DNA from: Owenia fusiformis | Lineage: Eukaryota > Annelida > Polychaeta > Sabellida > Oweniidae | Assembly (NCBI GenBank): GCA_903813345.2 | Contig: CAIIXF020000007.1 | Location: 16,414,714 to 16,474,713, forward strand | DNA length: 60,000 bases | Direction of reading: 5' to 3' | Part shown: in pieces, positions 24,301 to 33,390 of the stretch | Layout: each line of letters starts with the position of its first letter | Numbering within the stretch: position 1 is the stretch's first letter | Notes under the pieces: generated by a model | What the model was told of the DNA's origin: nothing | The model's input: the letters and a program-made list of their open reading frames with translations, nothing else | Database searches by the model: none | Made by a program: the position numbers and the translations under genes

Positions 24301-27300
24301 TGTCCATTCATTTTGATGAAGCAAATAAAGCAAACTAGTAGCAAATTAGTAGCAAACTAGTCTATATATCTAGCAAGTTTTATGTTTCAAAAGTTAATGC
24401 TGACATTATTTGCATGTACATGTACTTCAATGCATTCATTTGGGTATTATTGCTCATTTGAAATCATGCCCCCAAACTCTAAATACGGGCACAGTAAAAT
24501 TAATTCCTCATATCATTGAATCACCAATCCCACTTTGGAAACATGCTAATTGCTACTTACTTTAAATCCACTTTACCTTTAAATAAAAAACAGAACTTGT
24601 AGTGCTGATTGTCGTGCATTTTCACTTAATTTCAGAGAGGGTTCCCCAAGTATTTTACATATCGTGCTAGGACCAACTTTGAAGAGGACAGAATTTATAG
24701 ACACTTAGAGCCAGCTCTGGCATTCCAGCTTGAGATCAACAGAATGAAGAACTTTGACCTTGAGGCCATATCAGTGCCAAACTCCAAGAAACATCTATAT
24801 CTTGGGAGAGCAAAGGTCAGTCAACCATCCTGTTATTAAAGATATTCACTCATTATCCTTAAGAATATTCATTCAGCTTCTATAAATGAATTAGGTGATG
24901 AAAATATGAAATATTTTGTTGGATAATTTGTAGTTCGAAAAAATGCAAGACACCAAACAGAAAATCTTTTTGGTTCTCGTGTAATATATTTTTCCCTTCC
25001 AATGTTCCAGTGTTTATCACAACCTGTACTGATGATAGATATGTATATTCCTTGAATGGCAAAATAAATTTATTTGGCTCAACTTAAATTTGTTTTTGTA
25101 CTTTTTACAGCAAATTGCCAAAGGTCAACAAGTTACAGACTTCAGATTCTTTGTACGTTCCATCATCAGGCATTCTGATCTTGTCTCCAAGGTAACATAT
25201 TTTATCAAATTATTGCATGAATCAATGTAAAGCACAGAGTGCTCCTAAACTTTATTATATTATGTTTTAAATATGAATTGTCATTTGACTTTTTTAAATC
25301 ATTAGTTAGAATGTGTGCTAAAGGTTGTTTAAAGGGGCAATGCCTTGAATACTGCATGATAGATTTGGTTTATGTTTGTAGTAAGAACCTTTTAGTTATG
25401 GTAAATATAGTTCTGAAATATCAATATGACTATTTCTTATAAATTGGTCATTTTGACTTTAATTTGATTAATTTGGTACTTAAACTTGAATTGAATATAT
25501 ATATATCAAAAGAGACACTTTTACCGTTTGGTTTAAAATTGTTTAATTTTTGCAGGAGGCATCCTATGAGTATGTCCAAAATGAGGCTGAGAGAACACTC
25601 CTGGAGGCCATGGATGCTTTAGAAGTGGCCTTCTCAGAACACTCAGATGTAAGTACAGGTTGTCACAAAATACATGATGTCACAATGAACAGGGTGTCAC
25701 AGATAAGTTTCAACAAAATGATGGATATCGCAAAGTAAATAACAGGATTTTCCAATCCATGCTGTCTGTCAGCCCTTATACATATTGATTTTATAGTGAT
25801 CAACAAAAAGGATTAAAATTTGTAACATGTGACATCTCCATCAATGATTAAAAGTAGATTTTGATGAAGCATTTCAATATTGAAACAATTGCTTTTTGTA
25901 TGCAATCAGATCAGCAAGAAGACAGACTGCAACCATATCTTTCTGAACTTTGTCCCCACCCTGACACTGTCTGACCCTGCCAAACTGATGGACACCATAA
26001 GAAGCATGGTCCTCAGGTATGGGGTAAGGATCTGGAGGCTTAGGATCTTACAAGCAGAACTCAAGATGACAATCAGGTATGTGGTAAAATCATTTCATTA
26101 TGTTACATTATTGAAATAATTTCTTTTGTTTATACCTTTTCAATTCAAAAAGATTGTCAGCTTCACTAGTTGGTCTCAAAGTATCTTTGTTTCTTTTTTT
26201 CTTATCTAAATTACAAGTATTGTTTAACCCCTTCAGTAAAGTGTACTGAATATTCTCCATTTATATTTGTTTATTTCATAGACTGACAGCTAATGGTCAG
26301 CGGACGCCTATTCGTGTGTTCCTCACCAATGAGAGTGGTTACTACCTTGACATAAGCATGTATAGGGAGGTGACAGATCCAAAGTCTGGTCAGGTATAAA
26401 ATATCACTTGAAGGTAACATTCTGAATAATACAGGATTCCATGAATATCTACATGTAATTATATTTGTATGTTCTATGTATACAGGTAATGTTTCAAGCC
26501 TGGGGCACTAAACAAGGGCCCCTACATGGCTATGCCCTGAGTACCCCCTACCAAACCAAAGACCACCTCCAGCTCAAGAGATTCCAAGCGCAATCTAATG
26601 GAACAACATATGTTTACGACTTCCCTCAGATGTTTAGACAGGTACAGTATTTCATATGATATCTTCATACTGAGTTAGGATAGAAAGATGGCAGACTGGT
26701 TTGTCTCTATAACTCGACAATTAATTGTGCCACGTTTCTATTAACTCCGCTCATTTAAAGCCTATAACATTATTATGAAGAATATTCATGAAAAATGTTT
26801 AATTAGGGACACACCTTTATATGACAACTCACCTATTTCTATGAAGGGTATCTTTTATCCACTTCCAAATCATACCACAAACAAACCTTTTAAATGCATA
26901 ATATACATTATGAGGCTATTGATCCATCCTCTTAGGCACTAAAGCTGATCTGGGAAGAACATCAGAAGCTCCATCCAGATGTTGTGATACCAGAAAGTAG
27001 TGTTACCTGTATAGAGTTGGTTCTAGATGCCCAAGGAGTGTTGTGTGAGATCAACAGGGTATCTGGAGAAAATGAGGTAAGACTTTTTTTTTTTTTATTC
27101 CTAATCTTAATGGCCTGGTCAGGATAAAAAAACAGCAGTTCGGGAGAAATTTGTACAATCTTCAATGGGTTCATTTATGAGTGTTACGATTATTGGGAAA
27201 GTGTTAGTTTGCTACAACACTGTAATTGCATAAATTTATTACAGTACATGGATTGCATATCACACTCTCTTGTTCTTATAAACTATATTTAATTTGGAGT

Positions 27301-30300
27301 GACGTTTTGATAAAACTCATGGACGTGTTATTATGAACTTTATGGTTACAGATTGGAATGGTTGCCTGGCGAATGACTCTTTTTACCCCTGAGTTCCCTG
27401 AAGGCCGTGACATCATAGTGATCAGCAATGACATCACACACAAAATAGGATCATTTGGGCCCCAAGAAGATCTACTCTTTCTGGTGAGTAAGATATATGT
27501 GTGGGATGTTAGCTAGGTTTTATCATATGTGGTCAAGATGTTAATAGTACATGTATGTGTAATGGTGGTCACCCTTTGAAAATATAGTGCTTTAATGAAT
27601 CTTTATTGCACAGACTAATGACATTTTTGTAACCAAGTGAAACTTGCCATATTTCCACAAGATCTTCTTCGTTTCACTTCAAAATATACCCAGTATTGCA
27701 AGATCCATAGAAGGAGTCCATATATCCCTGGTGACCATAGTATCACAATTCTGTAAACCATATTGATTTCTAGAGAGCGTCAGAGCTAGCCAGGGCACAA
27801 GGCCTGCCCAGGATATACTTGTCTGCCAATAGTGGGGCCAGGATAGGCCTAGCTGAAGAGGTGAAGGCCTTGTTCAAAGTGGCCTGGGAAGATCCAAATG
27901 ATATGGACAAGGTGAGAAATGAGTAAATCTTTACTGGGTAACTTATATTTAAATGTTTTAATCTTAAAAAGCCATGAATTTCTGCTATTAAACTCTTACT
28001 TCGTCATTCATTCTTACTAATTTTACACATGGGTAAAATTACTTCTTTGTGTTACAGGGCTCATAAAAGAAGTCCAAAATGTCTAAAAAAAGCATTCCAA
28101 TTTATCTTGGGATAAGTACTTTTACATTTATCATCTTTGATTATCAGGGATTCAAGTACATTTACCTGACACCTGATGACTTTAAGAAAGTGATGTCATC
28201 AGTTAAGACTGAACTGGTAGAGGAAGATGGTGAATCAAGATACAGAATCACTGACATCATTGGTAAGTACAGTGAGCTCTCTTTCCTAAAATTTCATTAC
28301 AGACATTGTAACTTCCAATCAAAAGTTTCTGATAGATTGCATATCTAAGGTTTTCTTCATATACTTGTTTCAGTTCTTTAGTAATTAGCTACTTTTATTC
28401 AGCTATCCTGATTTTAAACCTTATGTGACTTTGGTATGAATTTTTCATGCTTGTCTAGAGAAAATATTCCCCATTGTGTATTTTTAGGTCAAGATGATGG
28501 TTTAGGAGTTGAAAATTTACGAGGATCTGGGATGATCGCTGGCGAGACCTCCCAGGCTTATAATGACATCATCACTATTAATCTGGTAATTTTTACCTAA
28601 TCTTGTATATTCTGTAAAAGTTCTGTAAAAACCATTCATTATCCATTAGAAACAATTTTAGCCACCAATTGCCTAATACTGTGCAGAGAGTAAGTTGTCA
28701 AATTTTAATCCAAAGTAAACGCTTGATTTCTCTGAAATCTTAAATATACTAACACGAAGTATATCTTCTAAAGGATATCTAGTCCTAACTGTATTTCACT
28801 GAAGTGATGCTTCCTCTGTGTATATAAAAGATAATTTTTGTGTTTCGTAGTCTTGCTTCAAGCCCATGTGACCCCCGTACATAACTCACCCTAACAAGGG
28901 GTACAGAGGGAAGACTTCATGCAGGAGCATGTGTTCTCATTCTTGATTTGAATTTTACATAAAAATGTCACTTATTTTTCATCAGGTGACATGTCGAGCA
29001 ATAGGAATTGGATCTTATCTAGTCAGACTGGGCCAAAGGGTCATACAAGTGGAGACATCCAATATCATTCTCACTGGATTCAGGGCACTTAACAAGGTAA
29101 GCTTGACTATTTCACTTTGCAGCCACACACTCTTTAAATTGATGATACCTCTGAACAAAATGGCTGTGTTGTCTCTCAAAGATGATAACCAATGCACCTG
29201 TTTATTTAAACTTATTAATGTTGCTATGTGGTGCTCTCTGATTGGTTGGATTCCAAACTGCTAAATGAATGTCAGAGTGTAGAGTTGTAGACCATGGTAA
29301 GTTTTTGTCTCAGAAACTTTAAAGAGGTTCATCCTTTATTTACTTACTTAAAAGCAAAATAAAATCATATCAACTTAACCTGTTGTTGGACTGAGAAAAT
29401 GCATATCAGCATGGCAATCAAAAAATCAGTTTTCTGATTGTATATTGTTTGATTTTAGGTGCTTGGACGGGAGGTGTACACAAGTGATAACCAGTTAGGA
29501 GGAGTACAGATCATGCATAATAATGGTGTCTCACATGATATATCACGTGATGATTACACTGGAATCTATAAGATACTGAACTGGCTCTCATATATGCCTA
29601 AGGTATGCTTGAAATGAAATTATGGTCAATTATTTAGATTTTCTAGATTTTTGTGGTTTTATCTGACAAAGATGAATAATGAAATGGTTCCTGTATTTGC
29701 CTAATAATAGTTGTTATATTACAGTGTAAAGATGGCCCCTTACCCATAATGAACAGCATTGATCCTGTAGAACGAGAGATAGAGTTCACTCCAACCAAAG
29801 CTCCCTATGATCCAAGATTTATGTTGGCTGGTAGGAAACACCCAGGTTAGTTCATTCAAATTATTTGTCATCAAAACAAAATTTCAAAATTGTTTCTGAT
29901 ATACATGTAATTCTTCTGAATTTTGGATGGCTTGCAGCACAGTTTAAAACAAGTTTTTGCTAGTCCAGAAAACAAGTTGAATTTGTAAGGAAAAATTCAA
30001 AATTCAACTTTACTAAGTATCTCGACATGCTAACTTTTCAGATTGATAGGAAGTCCTTGGTTTATGTAATCTTAATAGATCATTGAGGTCTATAATTATT
30101 AATTACTGAAATAGTGGCTTAAATTTGTATGTGTTTCATTGTAGAGAGTGGTGCATGGCAGTCTGGTTTCTTTGATCATCGTTCTTTTGATGAGATTCTC
30201 CAGCCCTGGGCACAAACAGTGGTGGCTGGTAGAGCAAGGTATGTATACTACATGTAGTTGCCTAGTTGATATTTCACTGGATAAAAGTTAGACAAAAGAG

Positions 30301-33241
30301 TATGTTAGTAGGTATTCAGAATATTTCAAACATCATTTGTGTGTTTACTTGAATTGAATTAAAAATAATGTGAAATACATGTATTCATCTCTGGGTTGAA
30401 CAGTACACATATTTGTAAAGTAGGTTTTGACAAAAAAACAGAAAATCAAGAATACATTTTTGTGACATTTTTAAAAAATGTTTATTTTTGATTCCAGACT
30501 AGGTGGTATTCCTCTAGGTGTAATAGCAGTAGAGACACGTACAGTTGATGTCACCAACCCTGCCGACCCTGCCAACTATGACTCACAGGCCAAGCTGATA
30601 CAGCAGGCAGGACAGGTGTGGTTCCCAGACTCTGCCTACAAGACGGCTCAGGCTATCAAGGACTTTGACCGTGAACAGCTTCCTCTTATGATCTTTGCTA
30701 ACTGGCGAGGTTTCTCTGGAGGCATGAAAGGTAGGAGACTTTTTGAGGAACTCTTATGATGCACAATGATAACTTGGGTTTTCTGGAGGCATGATTGTTT
30801 AAAACATCTTATTTGTGAATGAAGTGAAAGTATTGTGCAAAATTTTGGACACTTGTATAATATTGAAAAGAAATCCCTGAAAAATAAAATGGAAATCAGT
30901 GCTCTTACTTGATTGGTTGATAATAGATGAATTTATTTAATGTTTTATTTTATGCTTTTAGATATGTATGACCAAGTGTTGAAGTTTGGTTCATATATTG
31001 TCGATGCTCTACGTGAATTCAAACAACCAATCCTCATCTACCTGCCACCCTATGCAGAGTTGAGAGGTGGGGCCTGGGTGGTTGTAGACCCTACAATCAA
31101 CCAGAACAAGATGGAGATGTACGCAGACAGAGAATGCAGGTAGGACAATAGCGATTCTCAGATTTTAGAGAGTTTACATATGAGAATGACATGTACACTG
31201 ATTTATTTTAATATGTATGAATATCTTCAACATTACCTCAGATTTAAAGGCAGAATCAGATCTATAGGGGTGATAAACTTGCAAGCAACTTGGACATTTG
31301 ACCTACCAATGCATTCCTTAACACAATGACTCCCAAAAGATGTGTAATGTGGTACAAATTCGTGAAGTAATTGAAGATTCAAAGTGCAAAATTGGGAGAA
31401 AATGTTCTTAAAATTCTTCCAAATAATAAAAATGGTGACCATATTTATAGAAAAATAATACATTGTTATAAAAATCTTTAGTTTTCCTGGAATAAAGTAT
31501 TCACTTTGGAGATTTTTAGAAAATAGATATGTGAAGGAATGATCATTTATTTCTAGGGGAGGTGTGCTTGAGGCAGAGGGCACAGTAGAGATAAAATTCA
31601 AAAAAAGAGATCTGCTAAAATCAATGCACAGGATTGACCCTGACATCATCAAGTTGAGTAAGCAGCTTAACACTGAAGATATAGCTTCAGAAACCAAGGC
31701 AACTATAAAGAAACAAATCAAGGCTCGTGAAGAACTATTGTTACCAGTATACCACCAGGTGGCAGTGCATTTTGCAGATTTACATGACAGAGCGGGACGC
31801 ATGTTGGAAAAAGGAGTGATCTCAGTAAGAACTTGTAACATAAGATACAATAATACAAACATTGTTTAAAATGATAAGATAATGTAATTTAAATGATTAA
31901 ACTAAAGCTAGAAGCAGTGATGTGTATTTGCATTGCAATCAATACCCAAGCTTTTTACCTGATGTGTCTTATACCATTCCAAATATACAGATAAAAGATA
32001 TCAAAGAGATCTATGGTAAAAATTTTGATAACAGATGCAGAAATCTAAAAATTCAAGAATTAAAGATAACCAGGGTATATTATTGGTGGAAAATAATTTG
32101 ATATACAAAAGTTGTATTGTCTCTTCAGGGTATATTAGAATGGAAGACAAGTAGGACATTTTTCTACTGGAGGTTAAGACGCCTGTTACTAGAAGCCCGT
32201 GTGAAGGCCATGGTAACCAAGGGCAACAAGGAACTGACTGATGCTCAAATAAAATCAATGTTGAGTCGTTGGTTCCTGGAAGCACAGGGATCAGCCAATG
32301 TAAGTACACCTTATGTGTAACTCATAAGTAAATCATAAATCATCATGTGTGATTCGGATGTTCCACAAGCATTAAGCTCAATAACATTATTTGATGACAT
32401 TGGTGGGCAAAGTCAAACTCATACACTAATATCATAAAATGTGCCAATAATTTGTGTTTAGATTTAACATGTATTGGAGAACATTACTAGATGACTTCTA
32501 TATTTTATATTAATGTTTGAATTGCATGCTTTCAGGCCTACCTCTGGGAGGACAACCGAGCTGTTGTGGACTGGTTGGATACACAGCTAACATTACCAGA
32601 AGACCAGTCAGTCATACATGAGAACATCAAATTCCTGAAGAGGGACAATGTGCTGCAGCAAATAAGAAGGTATGACCCATTTCATTATGAGAAGTGGAAA
32701 CAATTTGGGAGATTGTCAACAGAATGTACCTGTCTGTTGTGAAGAAATTATACTATATAAAAATCGAGTTAATGTGAGATTATTTTTTGAAATACATGTC
32801 ATAATCTGTAATGCAGTTATTTTTTCAAAATCGTCCATATTTTTCTCTTCCTCTGGGGCTATTCGTTTTGAAGAGGCAAAATGCCTTTGTGAATTAAATG
32901 ATTTTCACATGATAAATATAAAATCAAATAGTGGCTGCTAAAAACAATTAACATATACAGTATATGTATTTCAAATGATCATATACTTGTTTTCAATGTT
33001 TTGCTCAACATGTATGACAACATATATTTTTTCTGTTTTTGTTAACCTTATATAGTGTGTTACATACAGTATTAGATTGTTTTGCTATATGATAATTTTC
33101 TCCGTTTTCAGGCTGGTTCGGGACAATCCTGATGTAGCAATGGACTCTATAGTGCATATAACACAACATATATCTCCTAACCAGAGACAAGAAGTGGCCA
33201 ACATTCTCTCCACAATGGACACTCAAGCTTCAACAACTTAA
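3315..33241 (+). CDS. ACACA: Acetyl-CoA carboxylase, complete gene, 47 coding exons
   Basis: Biotin enzyme that carboxylates acetyl-CoA to malonyl-CoA, the committed step of fatty-acid synthesis. Translated exons follow animal ACC from end to end and sum to 7197 nt (2398 residues plus stop) with every splice phase compatible, which fits the usual 2300-2480 residues. Domain order is a regulatory N-terminus, biotin carboxylase, biotinyl carrier with EVMKMVM (Lys858), the ACC central region and carboxyltransferase. The N-terminus is hydrophilic with no membrane anchor, so it looks like the cytosolic ACC1 type rather than the mitochondrial ACC2 type. The exon map is in the four domain entries. 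An acceptor at 3289-3290 just before the ATG implies an upstream untranslated exon that I could not place. An ATG at 3628 is in frame with exon 2 and could serve an alternative first exon. Intron 9 uses a GC donor. The product is very sure; individual splice sites are likely. Confidence 0.97.
4638..5797. mobile_element. 1.16-kb element with 14-bp terminal inverted repeats in ACC intron 2
   Basis: cacactaccctacc at 4638-4651 is matched inverted by ggtagggtagtgtg at 5784-5797. Flanks share atatt (4633-4637 and 5798-5802), a possible 5-bp target duplication. No transposase is recognisable inside, so it is likely a non-autonomous DNA transposon. Confidence 0.6.
4658..4667. promoter_or_regulatory. 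Perfect NRF1-type palindrome GCGCATGCGC
   Basis: Exact match to the core NRF1 binding palindrome, sitting just inside the left end of the 4638-5797 element. CpG-containing sequence is otherwise rare here. Function is unknown. Confidence 0.35.
5827..6002. mobile_element. TA-flanked MITE (pogo/Tigger-like ends)
   Basis: Starts cagtaaaacctgt and ends acaggtttcactg, flanked by TA on both sides, with internal repeats of gtgttccactt. TIRs of this type with TA targets are typical of pogo-like Tc1/mariner derivatives. Confidence 0.65.
7721..13059 (+). other. ACC exons 4-13: biotin carboxylase domain
   Basis: Exons 7721-7859, 8174-8286, 8631-8811, 9051-9481, 10595-10768, 11073-11234, 11443-11606, 11977-12142, 12447-12550 and 12978-13059. 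Visible landmarks are [16 protein letters not shown], the [15 protein letters not shown] stretch, the ATP-grasp glycine loop GGGGKGIRK (residues 381-389), [19 protein letters not shown], and the catalytic [15 protein letters not shown] in exon 8. This domain carboxylates the biotin with ATP and bicarbonate. Exon 9 ends in the Glu of ENPEE and exon 10 resumes GFKPSSG in phase 0. The only workable donor there is GC (gcatgt at 11235), so intron 9 is inferred to be GC-AG. Confidence 0.93.
10689..10994 (+). repeat. Tandem duplication of ACC exon 8 3' end inside intron 8
   Basis: Three decaying tandem units begin at 10689, 10803 and 10912, each opening with agttgaacccac-like sequence. Unit 1 is the live exon end plus donor and early intron. 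Unit 2 (10803-10911) repeats the coding sequence of the catalytic [12 protein letters not shown] stretch and the former splice junction, where the donor now reads gcgcga in place of gtgtgt. Unit 3 is shorter and more diverged. The copies are not in the inferred transcript because unit 2 lacks a working donor. Confidence 0.8.
13136..13801 (+). mobile_element. Helitron-like element with nested MITE (ACC intron 13)
   Basis: Begins TCCCACC after an A and ends with a hairpin (gctgctccagggaattgc) followed by CTAG and then T. This is Helitron-style structure, with a TC start, a 3' hairpin, a CTRR end and insertion between A and T. The same ends occur at 33391-35087. Most of its length is the inserted element at 13150-13629. 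Confidence 0.6.
13150..13629. mobile_element. PIF/Harbinger-like MITE with TAA target duplication
   Basis: Inverted termini of about 43 bp (starting ggggcggggtcaaaatatc) are flanked by TAA at 13147-13149 and 13630-13632. Three-base TWA-type duplications and G-rich ends fit Harbinger. It is nested inside the Helitron-like element, 14 bp from its 5' end. Confidence 0.7.
13883..14843 (+). mobile_element. Interspersed element with CCGT microsatellite (ACC intron 13)
   Basis: gctcacacag (13883) and ctgtgtgagc (14834) form inverted ends. A CCGT-rich run occupies about 13912-13965. The body is AT-rich and non-coding, with tgaccttc-type phrases. A hairpin aggaccgtgggtcct follows the right end at about 14846. 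The superfamily is uncertain; a Helitron relative is possible. Confidence 0.5.
14964..15610 (+). other. ACC exons 14-15: biotinyl carrier domain
   Basis: Exons 14964-15304 and 15520-15610. Exon 14 is the longest in the N-terminal half and carries [36 protein letters not shown] and the biotin attachment motif EVMKMVM. The acceptor lysine is residue 858. Exon 15 completes the lipoyl/biotinyl fold ([19 protein letters not shown]). The swinging biotin carries the carboxyl group from the biotin carboxylase site to the carboxyltransferase site. Confidence 0.95.
16528..16635. mobile_element. Second TA-flanked pogo-like MITE (ACC intron 17)
   Basis: Begins cagtgaaacctgtaaagtgg and ends gttttactg between TA dinucleotides. 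It is the same family as 5827-6002. A further decayed relative follows at about 16668-16735. Confidence 0.6.
19199..20365. repeat. Complex fold-back repeat region in ACC intron 22
   Basis: Several overlapping inverted repeats: ggttttggatatagggtat at 19199 against about 19978-19996; 20015-20048 against 20328-20363; and 19661-19695 against 19755-19795. A near-tandem duplication (about 19755-19830 and 19880-19955) and a 29-bp palindrome (19335-19363) are also present. At 19414-19620 are broken reading frames (for example [18 protein letters not shown]) that vaguely resemble the N-terminus of transposon-derived recombinase proteins; this is a weak guess. Confidence 0.65.
20976..20981 (-). terminator. 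ATTAAA polyadenylation signal of the nested gene
   Basis: The variant signal ATTAAA occurs on the minus strand 11 bases after the TGA at 20992-20994. It would end the transcript close to, or just inside, antisense ACC exon 24 (20821-20926). It is a single hexamer, so moderate confidence. Confidence 0.4.
20992..22473 (-). CDS. Nested intronic gene: secreted Asn/Gln/Glu/Gly octapeptide-repeat protein
   Basis: Single-exon 493-residue reading frame on the strand opposite ACC, wholly inside ACC intron 24. The first ATG is at 22473; TTG codons further upstream are ignored. Residues 1-18 ([18 protein letters not shown]) form a clear signal peptide. Residues 19-93 are rich in Tyr, Asn, Asp and Trp. 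From residue 94 to the last codon the protein is exactly 50 uninterrupted octads of the type QDENQTGN, with variants [16 protein letters not shown] and QEENLTGN; the final octad is followed directly by TGA. About 30 octads contain an N-x-T sequon, so the chain could be densely N-glycosylated. It is acidic, lacks Cys and should be disordered. A TATA box and an ATTAAA signal flank it. I do not recognise a family. Asn/Gly- and acidic-repeat proteins occur in shell and other extracellular matrices, but that role is only a guess. Confidence 0.85.
   Translation of the reverse strand: MLKFSSLILLGLAVVVYSKPVNNGASEPGVYNPWNYMDNQVIDSEGDNIDWNVENDYDWTGNNYEYNPHYADHYYDLNGELIPDNKDDYSTNKQDENQTGNNGENQPGNQEENLTGNQDENQTGNNNGNQPGNQDENQTGNQDENQTGNTGENQYGNQDENQTGNNNGNQPGNQDENQTGNQDENQTGNNDENKPGNQEENQTGNNNGNQPGNQDENQTGNQDENQTGNTGENQPGNQDENQTGNQDENQTGNNDENEPGNQDENLTGNQDENETGNNNANHPGNQDENQTGNQDENQTGNQDENQTGNNGENQPGKEEENLTGNKDENQTGNNNGNQPGNQDENQTGNQDENQTGNTGENQYGNQDENQTGNNNGKQPDNQDENQPDNQDENQTGNQDENQTGNTGENQPGNQEENKTGNQGENQTGNNGENQPGNQDKNLTGNQDENQNRNNNENHNGNQDKNQTGNHGESQPVNQPENHPGKQDENFTGN
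21000..22194 (-). repeat. 24-bp coding minisatellite (50 units)
   Basis: The DNA of the octapeptide array repeats with a 24-bp period without any frame-breaking indel. Because 24 is a multiple of three, other frames and the opposite strand also stay open over long stretches, giving spurious hydrophobic reading frames on the + strand. Blocks of two to five units recur in the same order (for example [31 protein letters not shown]), pointing to multi-unit duplications. Confidence 0.92.
22571..22578 (-). promoter_or_regulatory. TATA box of the nested octapeptide gene
   Basis: Minus-strand TATAAAAA lies about 98 bp upstream of the ATG at 22473. A start site about 30 bp downstream would give a 5' UTR of roughly 65-70 bases. 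Its presence supports the frame as an independent gene with its own promoter. Confidence 0.6.
23308..23425 (+). repeat. GTCACC-hairpin interspersed repeat, copy 1 (ACC intron 24)
   Basis: Begins tatgtcaccaccacaattgg and forms a short hairpin with ttggtgacata. It ends near gtgacattttgc. Related copies lie at 37630, 43030 (inverted) and 53914. Confidence 0.6.
26936..33241 (+). other. ACC exons 33-47: carboxyltransferase domain and stop
   Basis: Exons 26936-27076, 27352-27483, 27774-27911, 28148-28262, 28488-28585, 28986-29096, 29459-29602, 29725-29845, 30145-30238, 30498-30730, 30962-31139, 31557-31824, 32129-32299, 32536-32669 and 33112-33241 (TAA at 33239-33241). Key motifs are [17 protein letters not shown] (about residues 1769-1784), [23 protein letters not shown]-like [23 protein letters not shown] (ending near residue 2106) and [12 protein letters not shown]. 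The last exon ends [13 protein letters not shown] followed by the conserved LSTMD tail. Carboxyltransferase moves the carboxyl group from biotin to acetyl-CoA. Confidence 0.95.
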
Positions 33242-33390
33242 CCTGACATGTGTCACAGTGGACAAATGTCACAATGGACACATGTCACAATGTACATTTT
33301 TCACAATATACAGATGCTTCGATGAACATGTCACAGTGGATGTGCCAAATTTTATGTATACAGAAATTTTTAGCACAATGCTTGTAATTA

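Larger units (their letters stand above)
15975..26641 (+). other. ACC exons 16-32: central region and entry to carboxyltransferase
   Basis: Exons 15975-16190, 16369-16488, 17041-17141, 17630-17718, 17965-18089, 18374-18487, 18761-19083, 20457-20597, 20821-20926, 23832-23939, 24189-24245, 24636-24815, 25111-25191, 25556-25648, 25910-26076, 26282-26393 and 26486-26641. Conserved blocks include [31 protein letters not shown] (exon 22), [17 protein letters not shown] (exon 27), [12 protein letters not shown] (exon 30) and [15 protein letters not shown] (exon 31). This region is the non-catalytic ACC scaffold. The segment around exons 23-24 (after [12 protein letters not shown]) is the least conserved. 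The following 2.9-kb intron 24 (20927-23831) hosts the nested minus-strand gene. Confidence 0.9.
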